Shown here piece by piece: positions 43,357 to 53,533 of a DNA stretch of 64,000 bases. Within the stretch, counting starts at the first letter, position 1; every line of letters starts with the position of its first letter. The stretch is from Mesostigma viride (taxonomy: Eukaryota; Streptophyta; Mesostigmatophyceae; Mesostigmatales; Mesostigmataceae). The notes beneath the pieces are model-generated. The model was not told the DNA's origin. It did not search any database and worked only from the letters and a program-made list of their open reading frames with translations. The stretch covers positions 2,618,560-2,682,559 of the forward strand of contig RPFO01000392.1 of NCBI GenBank assembly GCA_009746045.1, written 5' to 3'. Made by a program: the position numbers and the translations under genes.

Positions 43357-45262
43357 GTGACTCAGCCGACAAAACAGGAGGGTCTTCACGCCCCTCAGAA
43401 CCGAGCTTTCGGCCCCGGCCTTTCAAGGTCGAAGATTACGACTGGGCCAACCCGTCTCCGACCGATGCTATGCGCTGCATCTTCTTCGGGGATTACGCTT
43501 CGCTTTACGACCTGTGCCACCATCTCCACGACAACCGTCGCCTCCTCAGGACTCCCGGACGGCCGCCGATGGCTCGATCCCCATCCCGCTGCCCGGGTGC
43601 TCCCGCCCCGAACTCCAGCACGCCATCCTCAACTCCCTTCTCTAGCGCTCCGACGACGAGATCTGGGCTCCATCCATCTCCGCCCCCACACTTCGTTCCA
43701 TCCTCGCGGAAGCCTTTCACGGCAGCACGTGACCCCCCTTGCTGCCGACGTAGCAGCGATCGGTGGCACGTACGGTGGCTACTGAACTTCCTCACATTTC
43801 CACCGCCGCCGCCTCCACCTCCACTGCCATTTCCGCCTCCACTGCCGACATCACAGCCCAGCTCCTCGACCTCGATCAATCGACCAACGCCTTCAAGCCA
43901 CCGCCACCGCCACCGCCCTTGAGTGCTTGCATGACACCGCCCACTCAAGCGGTGAAGGACATCGCCGCCCAGCCGGCGCCTGCTGGCCCGGCCGGTGATG
44001 CCCCCTCCACCTGGGCGAACTTGCTTAAGCAGCACACCACCTCCACCACCTCCACCATCACGGCACAACTCAAGCAACAAGCCCTCGACCTTCGCGAGGC
44101 GGCCGAGCTCGACAAGTGCAGCCACAATGTCATCGTCAAGCACTTCGACCAGCCGGCAGGTGAGACCTCCACGAGCCTCCTTGAGGCATTTAAGCGCGCC
44201 ATTCTTGCCCCCATGCAACTCACTGGTGAGCTGGACATGTCGGCTGTCCGCCTTCCCCGCGCGCGGGGTAAGGCTGGCCCGGCACCTGTGCTCCTCACCT
44301 ATAAGAACATGGCGGACAAGCTGGCGTTCCTTAAATGCCGCAAGATTAAGCTCTCGGAGACTCGCTTCACGCTGGACGACCGGACTTGACCATGGCCCAG
44401 CAACAGCGGCGACGCGAGCTATGGCCGACCTACCTTCAGCTCCGGCAGCGTGCAGGGGGGAAGCCGGTATACTGGAGGGGGGCGGTCATCCACGTTGACC
44501 ACAAGCCCTGGCAGGCCCCTCCTGCCACCCCAGACTATAGGAAATATACCAGTAGTGTAGATTAGACAGGCTTAGCCTTTGCAAGTGGCCCACGTGCATG
44601 TGCGCCCATAATGGCCCCCATGGATGATGCTTTCAGTATTTAGCCGCGCCCAGCCTACAATGGGACCTCCCATGGATGATGCATTAAGAATTTAGCCATG
44701 CTATGCCTATGCAGGGAGTTACTCTCTGCTGAGATGCCATGTGTACACCAGCTATAGCCTAGCCACATACCTTCCCGACCCCATATGTCATGCAGGCCTT
44801 CTAGGCCCTCTCCTCAAGCCCCCCCTGGGTGCCTGTGCTTGTTAAGGAGGCATGAACCATCATGGCGGTGCAGGTGCACCTTGTGCACCCAGAGCAGGTG
44901 ATAGTTGTACATCCTCCACCTGCAGGTTGTAGCCCTGATTGTATTACAAACCCATTAAAAATTAAATTAAATTATAACATGCCTCCGTGGGGAGGTCATG
45001 TAGCACATATTTCATTATGGATGGGGTGGAGGAAGCCGCGTGATCGAACTATCCTAACTAACTCTATCTAGAAAATCCTAACTACACTACTCATCAAAAC
45101 GCCTCCTCCACTTCGGGGGAGGTGGCTTGCCCACAGGGTCGGGCGTGTGCGCCTTGACAATCTTCTTCCACCTCGTCAACAAACCCATAGATGCCCCTTT
45201 CTCAGGGCCATGTGTTACATATGCTCCCAACTGAGCTATGATTTTAATTAATTAATTAATAT
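43357..45262 (+). mobile_element. diverged ORF1-type LINE, interrupted by a nested LINE
   Basis: ORF1 is in pieces: RPFKVEDYDWANPSPTDAMR (parallel to EFDFD...LNPDKILGYVF), then 43763-44389 with SHNVIVKHFDQPAGETST and LDMSAVRLPRARGKAGPAPV, then RRELWPTYLQLRQ in another frame. The 3' UTR is split at 44955 by a reverse-oriented LINE and resumes at 45189, ending with the stem-loop CTCCCAACTGAG (45224-45235) and (TTAA)n. The 5' boundary is approximate. Confidence 0.8.
44956..45178 (-). mobile_element. nested 5'-truncated LINE 3' end, target duplication ACAAACCCAT
   Basis: A 223-base insertion bounded by ACAAACCCAT (44946-44955 and 45179-45188). Its reverse complement is the last 220 bases of the RT element at 38208-41136: the KIVKAHTP C-terminus, the UTR, the stem CCTCC-CCAC-GGAGG (44982-44995) and a TTTAATTTAATT tail. 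Removing it restores the host element's 3' UTR. Confidence 0.93.
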
Positions 45263-45291
45263 ATCGTGAGGATTGGATGTTGATGGTTTAT

Positions 45292-46232
45292 TAATAAATT
45301 AATCACGATTTATTAATAAATTAATTAGACTCGTGCTCCCGTTGCGGAGTCACGGAGCATTAATTAACCCCGATGGATGGATGGATGGGTGCAAACAGTC
45401 CTACCGGTCTAATCTATCTACATCAGCTATACCTACAACATGCATCTATCTAAACGACATCACTAACTACAACATCTATCTAACAACATCATGCTACCCT
45501 ATAGGGGTCCCCGAGCTGTCTGGCTTGCATCCCGTGGGTTTGCACACGCGGGCGCTTCCCCACGGCCGGGGGGGGGCTCGTTGTCCTCTATGACCTGGGC
45601 CCACTTGGCCTTGTCCATCATCTAAGTTCTTCCAAATCACGGAGAGGGCCTAGTAGGCCCCCCATGTCCTCTACTAGCTGTTCTTTGAACGTGCGGGCCT
45701 TGCGGCGTCTAACATCACGGGGCCCGGCCCACGTCAGGAGGTGCCGGCCAGGCTGAGCTGGGCGCAGTCCCGCGGGGGGGGCACGTGAGGTGTCTACCCA
45801 TGGTTGGTGCGAGCTAGGTGCCCTACGAGCTGCAGGCGCCGCTGCTGAATTAAAATTAAATTAAATTATAACATGCCTCCGTTGGGAGATCATGCAGCAC
45901 ATATTGGCATGTAGCACATATTCCATGATCGCTGCTGAATGGTGCTGGTGATATATGGCATTGTCTCCTTGATATATGGCATGCCAAGGTAAAGGTCCTC
46001 ATTGCGGACATGCATGAGCAGCATATCCTACTCTGAAAATGGATCGCAGCATATGTTGGTGACCGCGCCGTCTATAGCTTGCGGGCCAGGTCGGCGGTGA
46101 GGGTCCACGTCTCGGCCCCATACGTGAGAACAGGAAGGACGAGGACCTTAAATGAGGTCCTGTTTCTCGATCTTGCCAAGAGGCTTGCGCCACAGGGCCC
46201 GGTAATTGCGTAATTAGCGTGCCAGGCGAGGG
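45292..46232 (-). mobile_element. degenerate 5'-truncated RT-LINE copy, minus strand
   Basis: Aligns with the C-terminal half of the intact RT fragment at 51453-52300 but carries many small insertions and no open frame. Flanks TGATGGTTTAT (45281-45291) and TGGTGGTTTAT (46233-46243) fit an 11-base duplication with one change. The stem-loop is at 45336-45349 (CTCCCGTTGCGGAG on the plus strand). It contains a further nested insertion. Confidence 0.8.
45851..45930 (-). mobile_element. 80-bp nested LINE 3' end, target duplication GCTGCTGAAT
   Basis: An 80-base insertion inside the degenerate RT copy, flanked by GCTGCTGAAT (45841-45850 and 45931-45940). It is only the final part of a LINE: a partially duplicated ATATGTGCTACATG segment, the stem CTCCGTTGGGAG (45877-45888, plus strand) and an AATTTAATTTAATTTTA tail. 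Confidence 0.93.
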
Positions 46233-46243
46233 TGGTGGTTTAT

Positions 46244-46650
46244 ACTGCGTTGATTGTGCAAGAAGATCAGCTAGGTGCCCATAATTATGGTGTATAATCA
46301 TGTGTTGTTAGCATATTGCCACCATTTGCTAGCATGCATTCGATCCAGCGTCATCTTTGCCTGCATGTAAGCTCATGGATCACTCAACCTATCCAACAAG
46401 CCTTTCATTACACGTGCCTCTTTCTTTCAGTATTGCACGAGTTATGGAATGAAAACCCAGCACCTCCCTTCCCACGAGGCATGTGCTCAACACGTTGTGC
46501 ATGAGAGTGGATGATGCTTTGGCTATGGCTGCCTGATTCAGTCATATAAGGTCATCCAGTCATGATGTTTGATGCATGTTTGATGCTGTATAACTTATAC
46601 AACACCTATTTTCAACGTTTTGACCCTCCAAGCTCACTATGGCCCCGTTC
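46244..46650. other. no gene seen
   Basis: AT-rich non-coding stretch between LINE insertions. Confidence 0.4.
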
Positions 46651-46661
46651 ATGGGGCTCGT

Positions 46662-46912
46662 CTCGCGTACTTGCCCGGCACGCTACTTGTTATGCCACGC
46701 TTTGACATATGGGTCTTATTGCACCCACAGTTTGCCGGATCGGTAGCCTGTCCTTTTAGCTAGCGCGCCCGAATGCAGCTGTGACATGCCTTTGGCATGA
46801 AGGAGACTGGGGGTCTCTGCCCTCTCTCCTGTAGTGCACACACAGGGATTAAAAGCACTTCGGTGCTCCGTGACTCCCCAACGGGAGCACGTGTTTAATT
46901 AATTAATTAATA
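46662..46912 (+). mobile_element. 251-bp SINE-like element with LINE 3' hairpin, target duplication ATGGGGCTCGT
   Basis: Flanked by ATGGGGCTCGT (46651-46661 and 46913-46923). The body does not match any LINE copy in the window; only the last 45 bases do: GTGCTCCGTGACTCCCCAAC and GGGAGCACG, then (TTAA)n. The stem is CGTG-A-CTCCC/GGGAG-CACG with a CAAC loop (46869-46891). No RNA polymerase III boxes are obvious at its start, so it may also be the UTR of another LINE. Confidence 0.75.
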
Positions 46913-46923
46913 ATGGGGCTCGT

Positions 46924-47260
46924 GTCGTTGCGTCATGTTGTGAAGGGCTCTCATTTTTCCCACTGTGTTGTGTTTGTGATGCTAATGAAAAATAGCTCCA
47001 GTGGCCCAATGGGCCTGAGTTTTGTTCCACAAAGCCTGCATGTGTTGCCCATAGCTTGTGCAAGAAGCCAGATTTTTTTCATGAACCATTTGTGAATATA
47101 AGCACATGACTTGTGACCAAGGGTCAACAAATCGCGGTCATGGTCAGACCCCCCTGTATTCAAACCAGTGTATCTCTCTCATGAATTAGCATGTTGTAGG
47201 TCTGAGTAGCTAAAAAAAAAAAATTGATTTATGGGCTTTCAGGAAAGTATATACACGACC
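46924..47260. other. no gene seen
   Basis: Non-coding stretch between two insertions. Confidence 0.4.
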
Positions 47261-47270
47261 ATGAAAACAA

Positions 47271-49277
47271 GCCACGAGCCACGAGCCACGAGGTAGCCAT
47301 GGCTGTCGGAGCTCATAACTTTCACGTTTGAGCGCCGAATTCAGCTGTGAATATCACAATCGCTTCGTCTTTCTAAGACGCACACGCTGATATAATTTTC
47401 CGACGCTATTACGCAATATACGATGAGCAAACGCCTCTCGACGCAACGCAGCCTGGCGGCTGCGCTTAGCAATGAAAATACGTCTGCAGCCCCGGCTGCA
47501 GCTTCGCCAACCGGCCCAGAAGGCAGCGGCGCCACTAGCCAAGCTTTAGTGGTCGCCCAGCCCCCTCTGGCCGCCTCGCCAGCAGCGTCGCCTGAACCCA
47601 AGCGCAGTCGCCCTGCCGAGCCGACCTGGGAGGAGTTCGACTTTGACGCCAGCCAGCCCGGCTTTTTTGACAAGCTCAACCCCGACAAGATCCTGGGCTA
47701 CGTGTTTTGGGGATCGCATGCCTCTCTTATAGAACTATGCAAGCAGCTTTCCCACCAAGGTCGCCTTGTCAATGCCTTCCTCCAGAGGCGCAATTTCGGC
47801 AAGGACGTCCTCAACGCCCGCCGCCCCCACCTCCAGCAATACGCCCTCTTTTCCCTCCTTGGACGCTCCCTCGAGGAGCTTTGGCCCCCAAAGCCCCTCA
47901 CCACCACCTTAACCGAATCCTCCATCCGCTCACTCCTCAAGGAGGCCCTCGAGCAGCACGTGGCCCCCATCGCCGCAGATGTGGCGGTCATGCGGGGCAG
48001 CACGTTGGCTGCCGAGCTCCCCCTCCTCTCCACCGCCACCTCCACCATCTCCACCGCCACCTCCCGACCCTCCTCGCCTCCTCCACCGCCACCACCTCCA
48101 CCTCCGACGCCATCACCGCCCAGCTCCGTGACATCGACCAGCGTCTTAAGGACAACGCCATTGCTATCGAGGTTCTGCAGAACACCGCAGGCCTCACCGC
48201 CCAGGCGGTGAAGGACATTGCCGCCCAGCCAGCCTCGGCTGGCCTGGCCGGCGATGCTCCTCCCATCACCACCTGGGCGGACATGCTTAAGCAACATACC
48301 ACCTCCACCACCTCCGCCGTCGCAGCCCAGCTTCAACGGCAGACGCTTGACCTCCGCGAGGAGGCCGAGCTCGCCAAGCGCAGCTTCAACGTCATTGTCA
48401 AGAACTTCAAGATGGAGGAAGGTAAGAATTCCGAGAAGCTTTTGCGTGCGTTTGAGAGAGAAATCCTTGGTCGCATGGGCCTTAACGGTGAGATCGAGCT
48501 GGCTGCCCACCGCCTTCCCCGCGCGCGGGGTAAGGCAGGGCCGCCCCCGCTCCTCCTCACCTTTAAGACCCCGGCGGACAAGATTTCTTTTCTCAGACGC
48601 CGCAAGCGGCTCGAGAAGACTCTCTTCACCCTTGATGACGACTTGACCCTGGCGCAGCAACAACGGCGACGGGAGCTATGGCCGACCTACCTCCAGCTCC
48701 GGCAGACCAAGGCGGGGCAGCCAGTGTACTGGAAGGGGGCGGCCATCTACGTCGGCCACAAGCCCTGGCAGGCGACCCCCGCGGCCCCAGCGACTCCAGA
48801 CGCCCCAGCTTAGGGGAATACAGCAGTAGTAGTGTAGCATAGATAGACCGTGGCCATGTACATGTACGCCTCCTAGAGGCACTATCCCAGCTAAGCCCCG
48901 CGCTTTATTTAATCATGTACATGTGTGCCTATGATGTGCCACCCTCCAGACGATGCCTAGCTTTATTTAGTAATGTCGTGCCCATGCAGGGAGTCAAGTG
49001 CTCTCTGCTGAGAAGCCATGCCATAGCTCTTGTATGAGCCATGATGATCTTCCCCCTCACAGGCATGCTCCCCCCTTACCCGGGCATAGCGTGATAGACC
49101 ATGAGGGTGCGGGTGCCCTGGTGCACCTAGACGGGTGCACCTAGAGCAAGTGTTGTTTACATTCCCACCCTTGCAGGAAGTAGCTTAGAATGTATTATAG
49201 GCTCATATGCCCCTTCTCAGGGTTATGTGCTACATATACTCCCAACGGAGTTATGTTCCTAATTAATTAATTAATTA
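47271..49277 (+). mobile_element. complete ORF1-only LINE-type element (2,007 bp), target duplication ATGAAAACAA
   Basis: The 10-base duplication ATGAAAACAA at 47261-47270 and 49278-49287 defines both ends. The element starts with three GCCACGA units, has a 150-base leader, one protein (ORF1) and a 460-base 3' UTR ending in the stem ACTCC-CAAC-GGAGT (49238-49251) and (TTAA)5. There is no room for a reverse transcriptase and none is present. Parts of this element recur at 20634, 32506, 33615, 41237, 42685, 43357 and 50565, so it is a multi-copy family. Confidence 0.93.
47423..48813 (+). CDS. LINE ORF1-like nucleic-acid chaperone, one frame slip
   Basis: The N-terminal part starts MSKRLSTQRSLAAALSNENT at 47423 and includes PKRSRPAEPTWEEFDFD. 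The C-terminal part, in the next frame from about 48065, has a coiled segment (TAQLRDIDQRLKDNAIAIEV) and an RRM-like block: RSFNVIVKNFKMEEGKNSEK, HRLPRARGKAGPPPLLLTF and RRRELWPTYLQLRQ. That block matches the L1 ORF1p (transposase 22) RNA-binding pattern. The two halves join with a one-base change near 48070. ORF1p coats element RNA and helps target-primed reverse transcription. About 460 residues overall if the frame slip is ignored. Confidence 0.8.
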
Positions 49278-49326
49278 ATGAAAACAAAATTTTCCTTAGG
49301 TGCTATACACATTCTAGAAAAAGCTT

Positions 49327-49348
49327 ACAACGTGATATATCGCGTTCT
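49327..49348. repeat. ACAACGTGATATATCGCGTT palindrome-like word
   Basis: A diverged copy of the AACGCGAT-N2-ATCGCGTT palindrome found at 37777-37827. Confidence 0.5.
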
Positions 49349-49569
49349 AATTTAAGGGGAGGGGACACCCCTAAAGGGCACTTTTCTGGAAACCATACCT
49401 ATGCATGTGCTAAAATCCAATGATGATTGGGGACCAAAAATATGATTAAAAAAAAAAATTCCAGCCACTTGGGGGTGGTACTAGCCCCCACCATACACCG
49501 GTTACGCGCTAAAAATAGAAAAAGACGCTATTTTAGTCACATTTTTCCTTGGACAATGGGCAAACATAT

Positions 49570-50365
49570 TGGGACCAAATCATATATTCCCGCATAGTTC
49601 CCCCACTTTTGAGAAAGCCTGCCTAATTTTGAGCACAAAATAATGATGTATAGACACATTGATGGATTTTCCCGCAAAAAGGGTCCTTTTTTGAACAAAA
49701 TAAAATAAAACAAATCATAAACACATGCAATAGTGCCAAATCATATATTCCCAAATACTAGAGAGGGGGGGTCATGCAGCCCCAAATTTTCAGGTCATTC
49801 TGACAAGCGCAGCCCTATTTGATGGATATTCCTAGATTGTCACCTGTGACGAAGCTAAGGGAGGTTTCAGCTAGTATTTAACCACACTAACACCCCTTTA
49901 TACATCTAAGCCTCATGAAAACTGGCCAAACCACATACTACCATTCTCTGCACATATGGTACCTCCTATGTTCAAGGTTTGACGCCATTCTGACAAGAAC
50001 TGCCCAAGTTACAACCATTCCAAGACGGCCACCCATGTAGACGCTACAAGGAAATTAGAGTAACCATTTAGCCACACTAGCACCTCCTTCTTCATCAAAG
50101 ACATCTGCAAACTGACCAAAGCACACATAATCAACTCTTGCACGCTGACGGCAACGCATGCTCAATGTGGGGGGTCATTGCGACAAGAACTGCTCAAGTT
50201 GATGGGTTTCCTATATGACCACATGACAAGGCACGAAGGACCACTCAGTAAGTTAGTAACCCCACAGTGCCACTTAATATGCCATCCAACATGCACCATG
50301 CAGAGTATGTTTACAAAGTACAAAGGGGTGGCCACGCACCTCATATGTCTTCATCATCCCTCCAG
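49570..50365. repeat. diverged 190-bp tandem repeat (about four copies)
   Basis: Landmarks repeat at exactly 190 bases: TTTTGAGAAAGCCTGCC/CATTCTGACAAGCGCAGCC/CATTCTGACAAGAACTGCC/CATTGCGACAAGAACTGCT at about 49604, 49794, 49984 and 50174. A second landmark, GCCAAATCATATATTC/GCCAAACCACATACTA/ACCAAAGCACACATAA, is at 49734, 49924 and 50114. Similarity between copies is low, so the array is old. The frame at 50178-50564 lies partly in it and is not supported as a gene. Confidence 0.7.
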
Positions 50366-50564
50366 CATGGCCAGCCTTGTAAATATGTGCATAGCCTTGA
50401 CGATGGTAGCCCTAACATGCCTAAGCAGCATTTCCTATGTTTCTCCCAGGTTAGAGTGTAAGGTTGATGCCAACCAAGCTATAATCAACACAACAACACC
50501 TCTTAAACTGTCCTCCCCGGCATGGATGACAAACTGGGACTATGGAGGGCAAGGAACCAAGTAA

Positions 50565-51334
50565 TTAATTAATTAATTAATTATCAACATCACTCCGTTG
50601 GGAGTAGATGTAGCACATAGCCCTGAGAAGGGGCATATGGCTTTTAATACATTCTAGGCTACTTCATGCAAGGGTGGGAATGTAAGCTACCCCTGCTCTA
50701 GGTGCACCAGGGCACCCGCACCCTCATGGTCTATCACGCTATGCCCGGGTAAGGGGGGGAGCATGCCTGTGAGGGGGAAGATCATCATGGCTACACAAAA
50801 ACTAGAGCGTGGCATCTCAGCAGAGAGCAGCTCTCTGCATGGGCACAGCATTACTAAATAAAACTAGGCATCGTCTGGAGTGTGGCTCATCATAGGCACA
50901 CATGTACATGATTACATAAAGCGCGTGGCTTAGCTGGAATAGGGCCTCTAGGAGGCGTACATGTACATGGCCACGGTCTATCTATTCTACACTACTACTG
51001 CTGTATTCCCCTAAGCTGGGGCGTCTGGAGTCGCTGGGGCCGCGGGGGTCGCCTGCCAGGGCTTGTGGCCGACGTAGATGGCCGCCCCCTTCCAGTACAC
51101 CGGCTGCCCCGCCTTGGTCTGCCGGAGCTGGAGGTAGGTCGGCCATAGCTCCCGTCGCCGTTGTTGCTGCGCCAGGGTCAAGTCGTCATCAAGGGTGAAG
51201 AGAGTCTTCTCGAGCCGCTTGCGGCGTCTGAGAAAAGAAATCTTGTCCGCCGGGGTCTTAAAGGTGAGAAGGAGCGGGGGCGGCCCTGCCTTACCCCGCG
51301 CGCGGGGAAGGCGGTGGGCGGCCAGCTCGATCTC
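50565..51334 (-). mobile_element. 5'-truncated ORF1-type LINE, target duplication ACCAAGTAA
   Basis: Flanked by ACCAAGTAA (50556-50564 and 51335-51343). On the minus strand it begins in ORF1 at GEIELAAHRLPRARGKAGPP and stays open to TPDAPA and a stop at 51011, then runs through the 3' UTR to the stem (50592-50605) and a (TTAA)n tail. Very similar to the complete copy at 47271, so recent. Confidence 0.92.
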
Positions 51335-51452
51335 ACCAAGTAAGAACATGGTATATATAGCTTGCATGCAGTCATGCATGTCAACCATGGTTGGCTCAGC
51401 GCATTGTAGTCTTGTCACATCATCATAACAAAGGAAAGCTCAAACAACCATT

Positions 51453-52597
51453 AATTAATTAATTAATTAGACTCGTGCTCCCGTTGGGGAGTCACGGAGC
51501 ATTAACCCCGATGGATGGATGGATGGATGGCCGGTGCAAACATTCCTACCGGTCTAATCTATCTACATTGGCTACATACTACATCTATCTAACAACATTC
51601 TAACTACAACATCTATCTAGGCAGCCGCACGCTGCCCTAGGGGAGCTATCTGGCGTGCCTCCCGCGGGATTGCACACGCGGGCGCTTCCCCACTGGGGGG
51701 GGCTCGTTGTCCTCTATGACCTGGGCCCACTTGGCCTTGTCCATCATCTTCTTCCAAATCACGGAGAGGCCTAGGCCCCCCAGGTCCTCTACTAGCTGTT
51801 CTTTGAAGGTGCGGGCCTTGCGGCGTCTAACATCACTGGGCCCAGCCCACGTCAGGAGGTGCCGGCCAGGCTGGGCTGGTCGCAGTCCTGCGGGGGGGCC
51901 GCGTGAGGTGTCTACCTGGTTGGTGCGAGCTAGGTGCCCTACGAGCTGCAGGCGGCGTTGCTTAATGGTGCTGGTGATACAGGGCATGCCCTGGTACAGG
52001 TCCTCATTGCGGACATGAGCAGCATAGCCTACTCTGAAAATGGAACGCAGCATGCTGGTGACCGCGCCGTCCAGCTTGCGGGCCAGGTCGGCGGTGAGGG
52101 TCCACGTCTCGGCGCCATACGTGAGAACAGGAAGGACGAGGACCTTGAACAGGTCCTGTTTCTCGATCCTGCCCAGGGGCTTGCGCCACAGGGCCCGGTA
52201 CTGGCGTAAAGCGTGCCAGGCGAGGGAGATGCGATGGTCCACATCAACCTCGCAGCTAGGGAGCAGGCTGCCCAGCAGCTTGACGCGGTCCCGATACGGG
52301 ACTCGAGAGCCGTCTAGGAGATAGAGGGGCGGCGCTGAGTTGGTGAGCCCAACCGCCAGGGCCTCTGTCTTCTTGCTGACCTCAAGCCCCACTGCACGGG
52401 CCTCGAGAGCCAGGCAGTCAAGCCATGTCTGCACGTGCTCAGTGTCCTCGAAGAGGGTGGTGTCGTCTGCGTAAATGATGTCTGCTAGCCGAATCTCCGT
52501 GTCCGCACCGCCATGCCAGAATTTGTTAGCAACCTGCACTCCTGGTTCCCTGCCCACGATGCGGGCAAATCGCTTGCGCGCCTGTATCATTACGTAT
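51453..52597 (-). mobile_element. 5'-truncated RT-LINE with intact C-terminal frame, target duplication AAACAACCATT
   Basis: Flanked by AAACAACCATT (51442-51452 and 52598-52608). The minus-strand frame to the stop at 51646 keeps 314 residues open: RLADIIYADDTTLFEDTEHV (catalytic YADD), TYGAETWTLTADLARKLDGA, LVGHLARTNQVDT and MMDKAKWAQVIED. The 3' UTR includes a (GATG)n run (ATCCATCCATCC on minus) and ends in the stem-loop at 51478-51491 plus (TTAA)n. The missing 5' part includes the endonuclease. Confidence 0.93.
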
Positions 52598-52608
52598 AAA
52601 CAACCATT

Positions 52609-53252
52609 GGTGCCAGCTATCTACATGCAGTCACACAAATGCAATATCTCCAACATCATCATCACGTACTACAACACTTCCATCCCTGCACGATAAAATG
52701 CAAAGAAACCATTGGCGGCCCTTCACCGCATGAGCGCTGTGATGCCGCTGCGGCCTGTGAGGAGAGGGTGCGTCACTCTCAAACAACAAGAAGCGTCCAT
52801 ACGCACAACATCCTTGCCAGAACACGTTTTATGAAATGCCTTATACCTTCCCGAAGAGCTATAGGCTGCAACTGAAACGGCCCTGATCACGACATCAACG
52901 AAAACAATCTACAGCTGCCAGGTATTCGACAACACAACGGCAAGCGACGGCGAGCTAGCTGGCGGAAACTGCCCAAAAAGAACGCAAAAAACCTCGAACG
53001 ATGAGCTCATAGAAGAAAGCACCTATAGAAGATAACGTTCGCGACAAATCTGTACCTTGCCCTCGTAAATCCCTCGCCCAGGCGCGCAACAACAGCCGTT
53101 CTTCCATGGACAGGTCAGACACGCACTGCGCAGGTCTGAACAATTACTTACCGATAATGGCCGAAAATTTGGCAAAAAGCACCAGCTCGGTTTAGAATTC
53201 GATGCAACCGATATTCATGCCTGCTTCAAGGTCAGAACAGCCCCCAAAACCG
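52609..53252. other. no gene firmly seen; possible downstream exons of the next minus gene
   Basis: On the minus strand a strong donor-like CGGTAAGTAAT occurs at about 53152, preceded by LVLFAKFSAIIG in one frame, so spliced exons are possible. I could not link them with confidence. Confidence 0.35.
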
Positions 53253-53471
53253 CTATTTTACAGCCGCTATCATGAATTCTATTTCATTCCGCGCGACCAA
53301 AAAATTCAGATTACCCCCCATGCCGATGGCATAAAAAACAACAGCGATATTGTAAACCAGCTGATTTCCGCCACAAACTAACATCATAAACTCATCTCCT
53401 TTTAGATTCGAGTAAAATTTTTGCATTTCGCCTGCCCTAGTGTGGTAGTTTCGCCTGAACGCAGTCGCCAT
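53253..53471 (-). CDS. small one-helix membrane protein, 72 aa (possibly spliced)
   Basis: From the ATG at 53471 (context GGCCATGGCGA) the protein has a basic, Ser/Thr/Arg-containing start (MATAFRRNYHTRAGEM), a polar stretch and one membrane helix (LVYNIAVVFYAIGMGGNL). Size and layout recall small mitochondrial respiratory-chain subunits, but no family signature is clear. A GTAATC after GGGG (about 53315) could be a donor, making the last 17 residues intronic. A 26-base palindrome with an E2F core lies 60-90 bases upstream and is the likely promoter element. Confidence 0.45.
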   Translation of the reverse strand: MATAFRRNYHTRAGEMQKFYSNLKGDEFMMLVCGGNQLVYNIAVVFYAIGMGGNLNFLVARNEIEFMIAAVK

Positions 53472-53533
53472 GGCCACTTCCGTAAGGGGTGCGCGCACCA
53501 TGCACGTGAAATTTGTGACCTTCGGCTCCGGCG

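Noticed and set aside
50178-50564. 128-residue plus-strand frame
   Set aside because: Falls in the diverged 190-bp repeat and runs into a LINE target site; composition is not protein-like.
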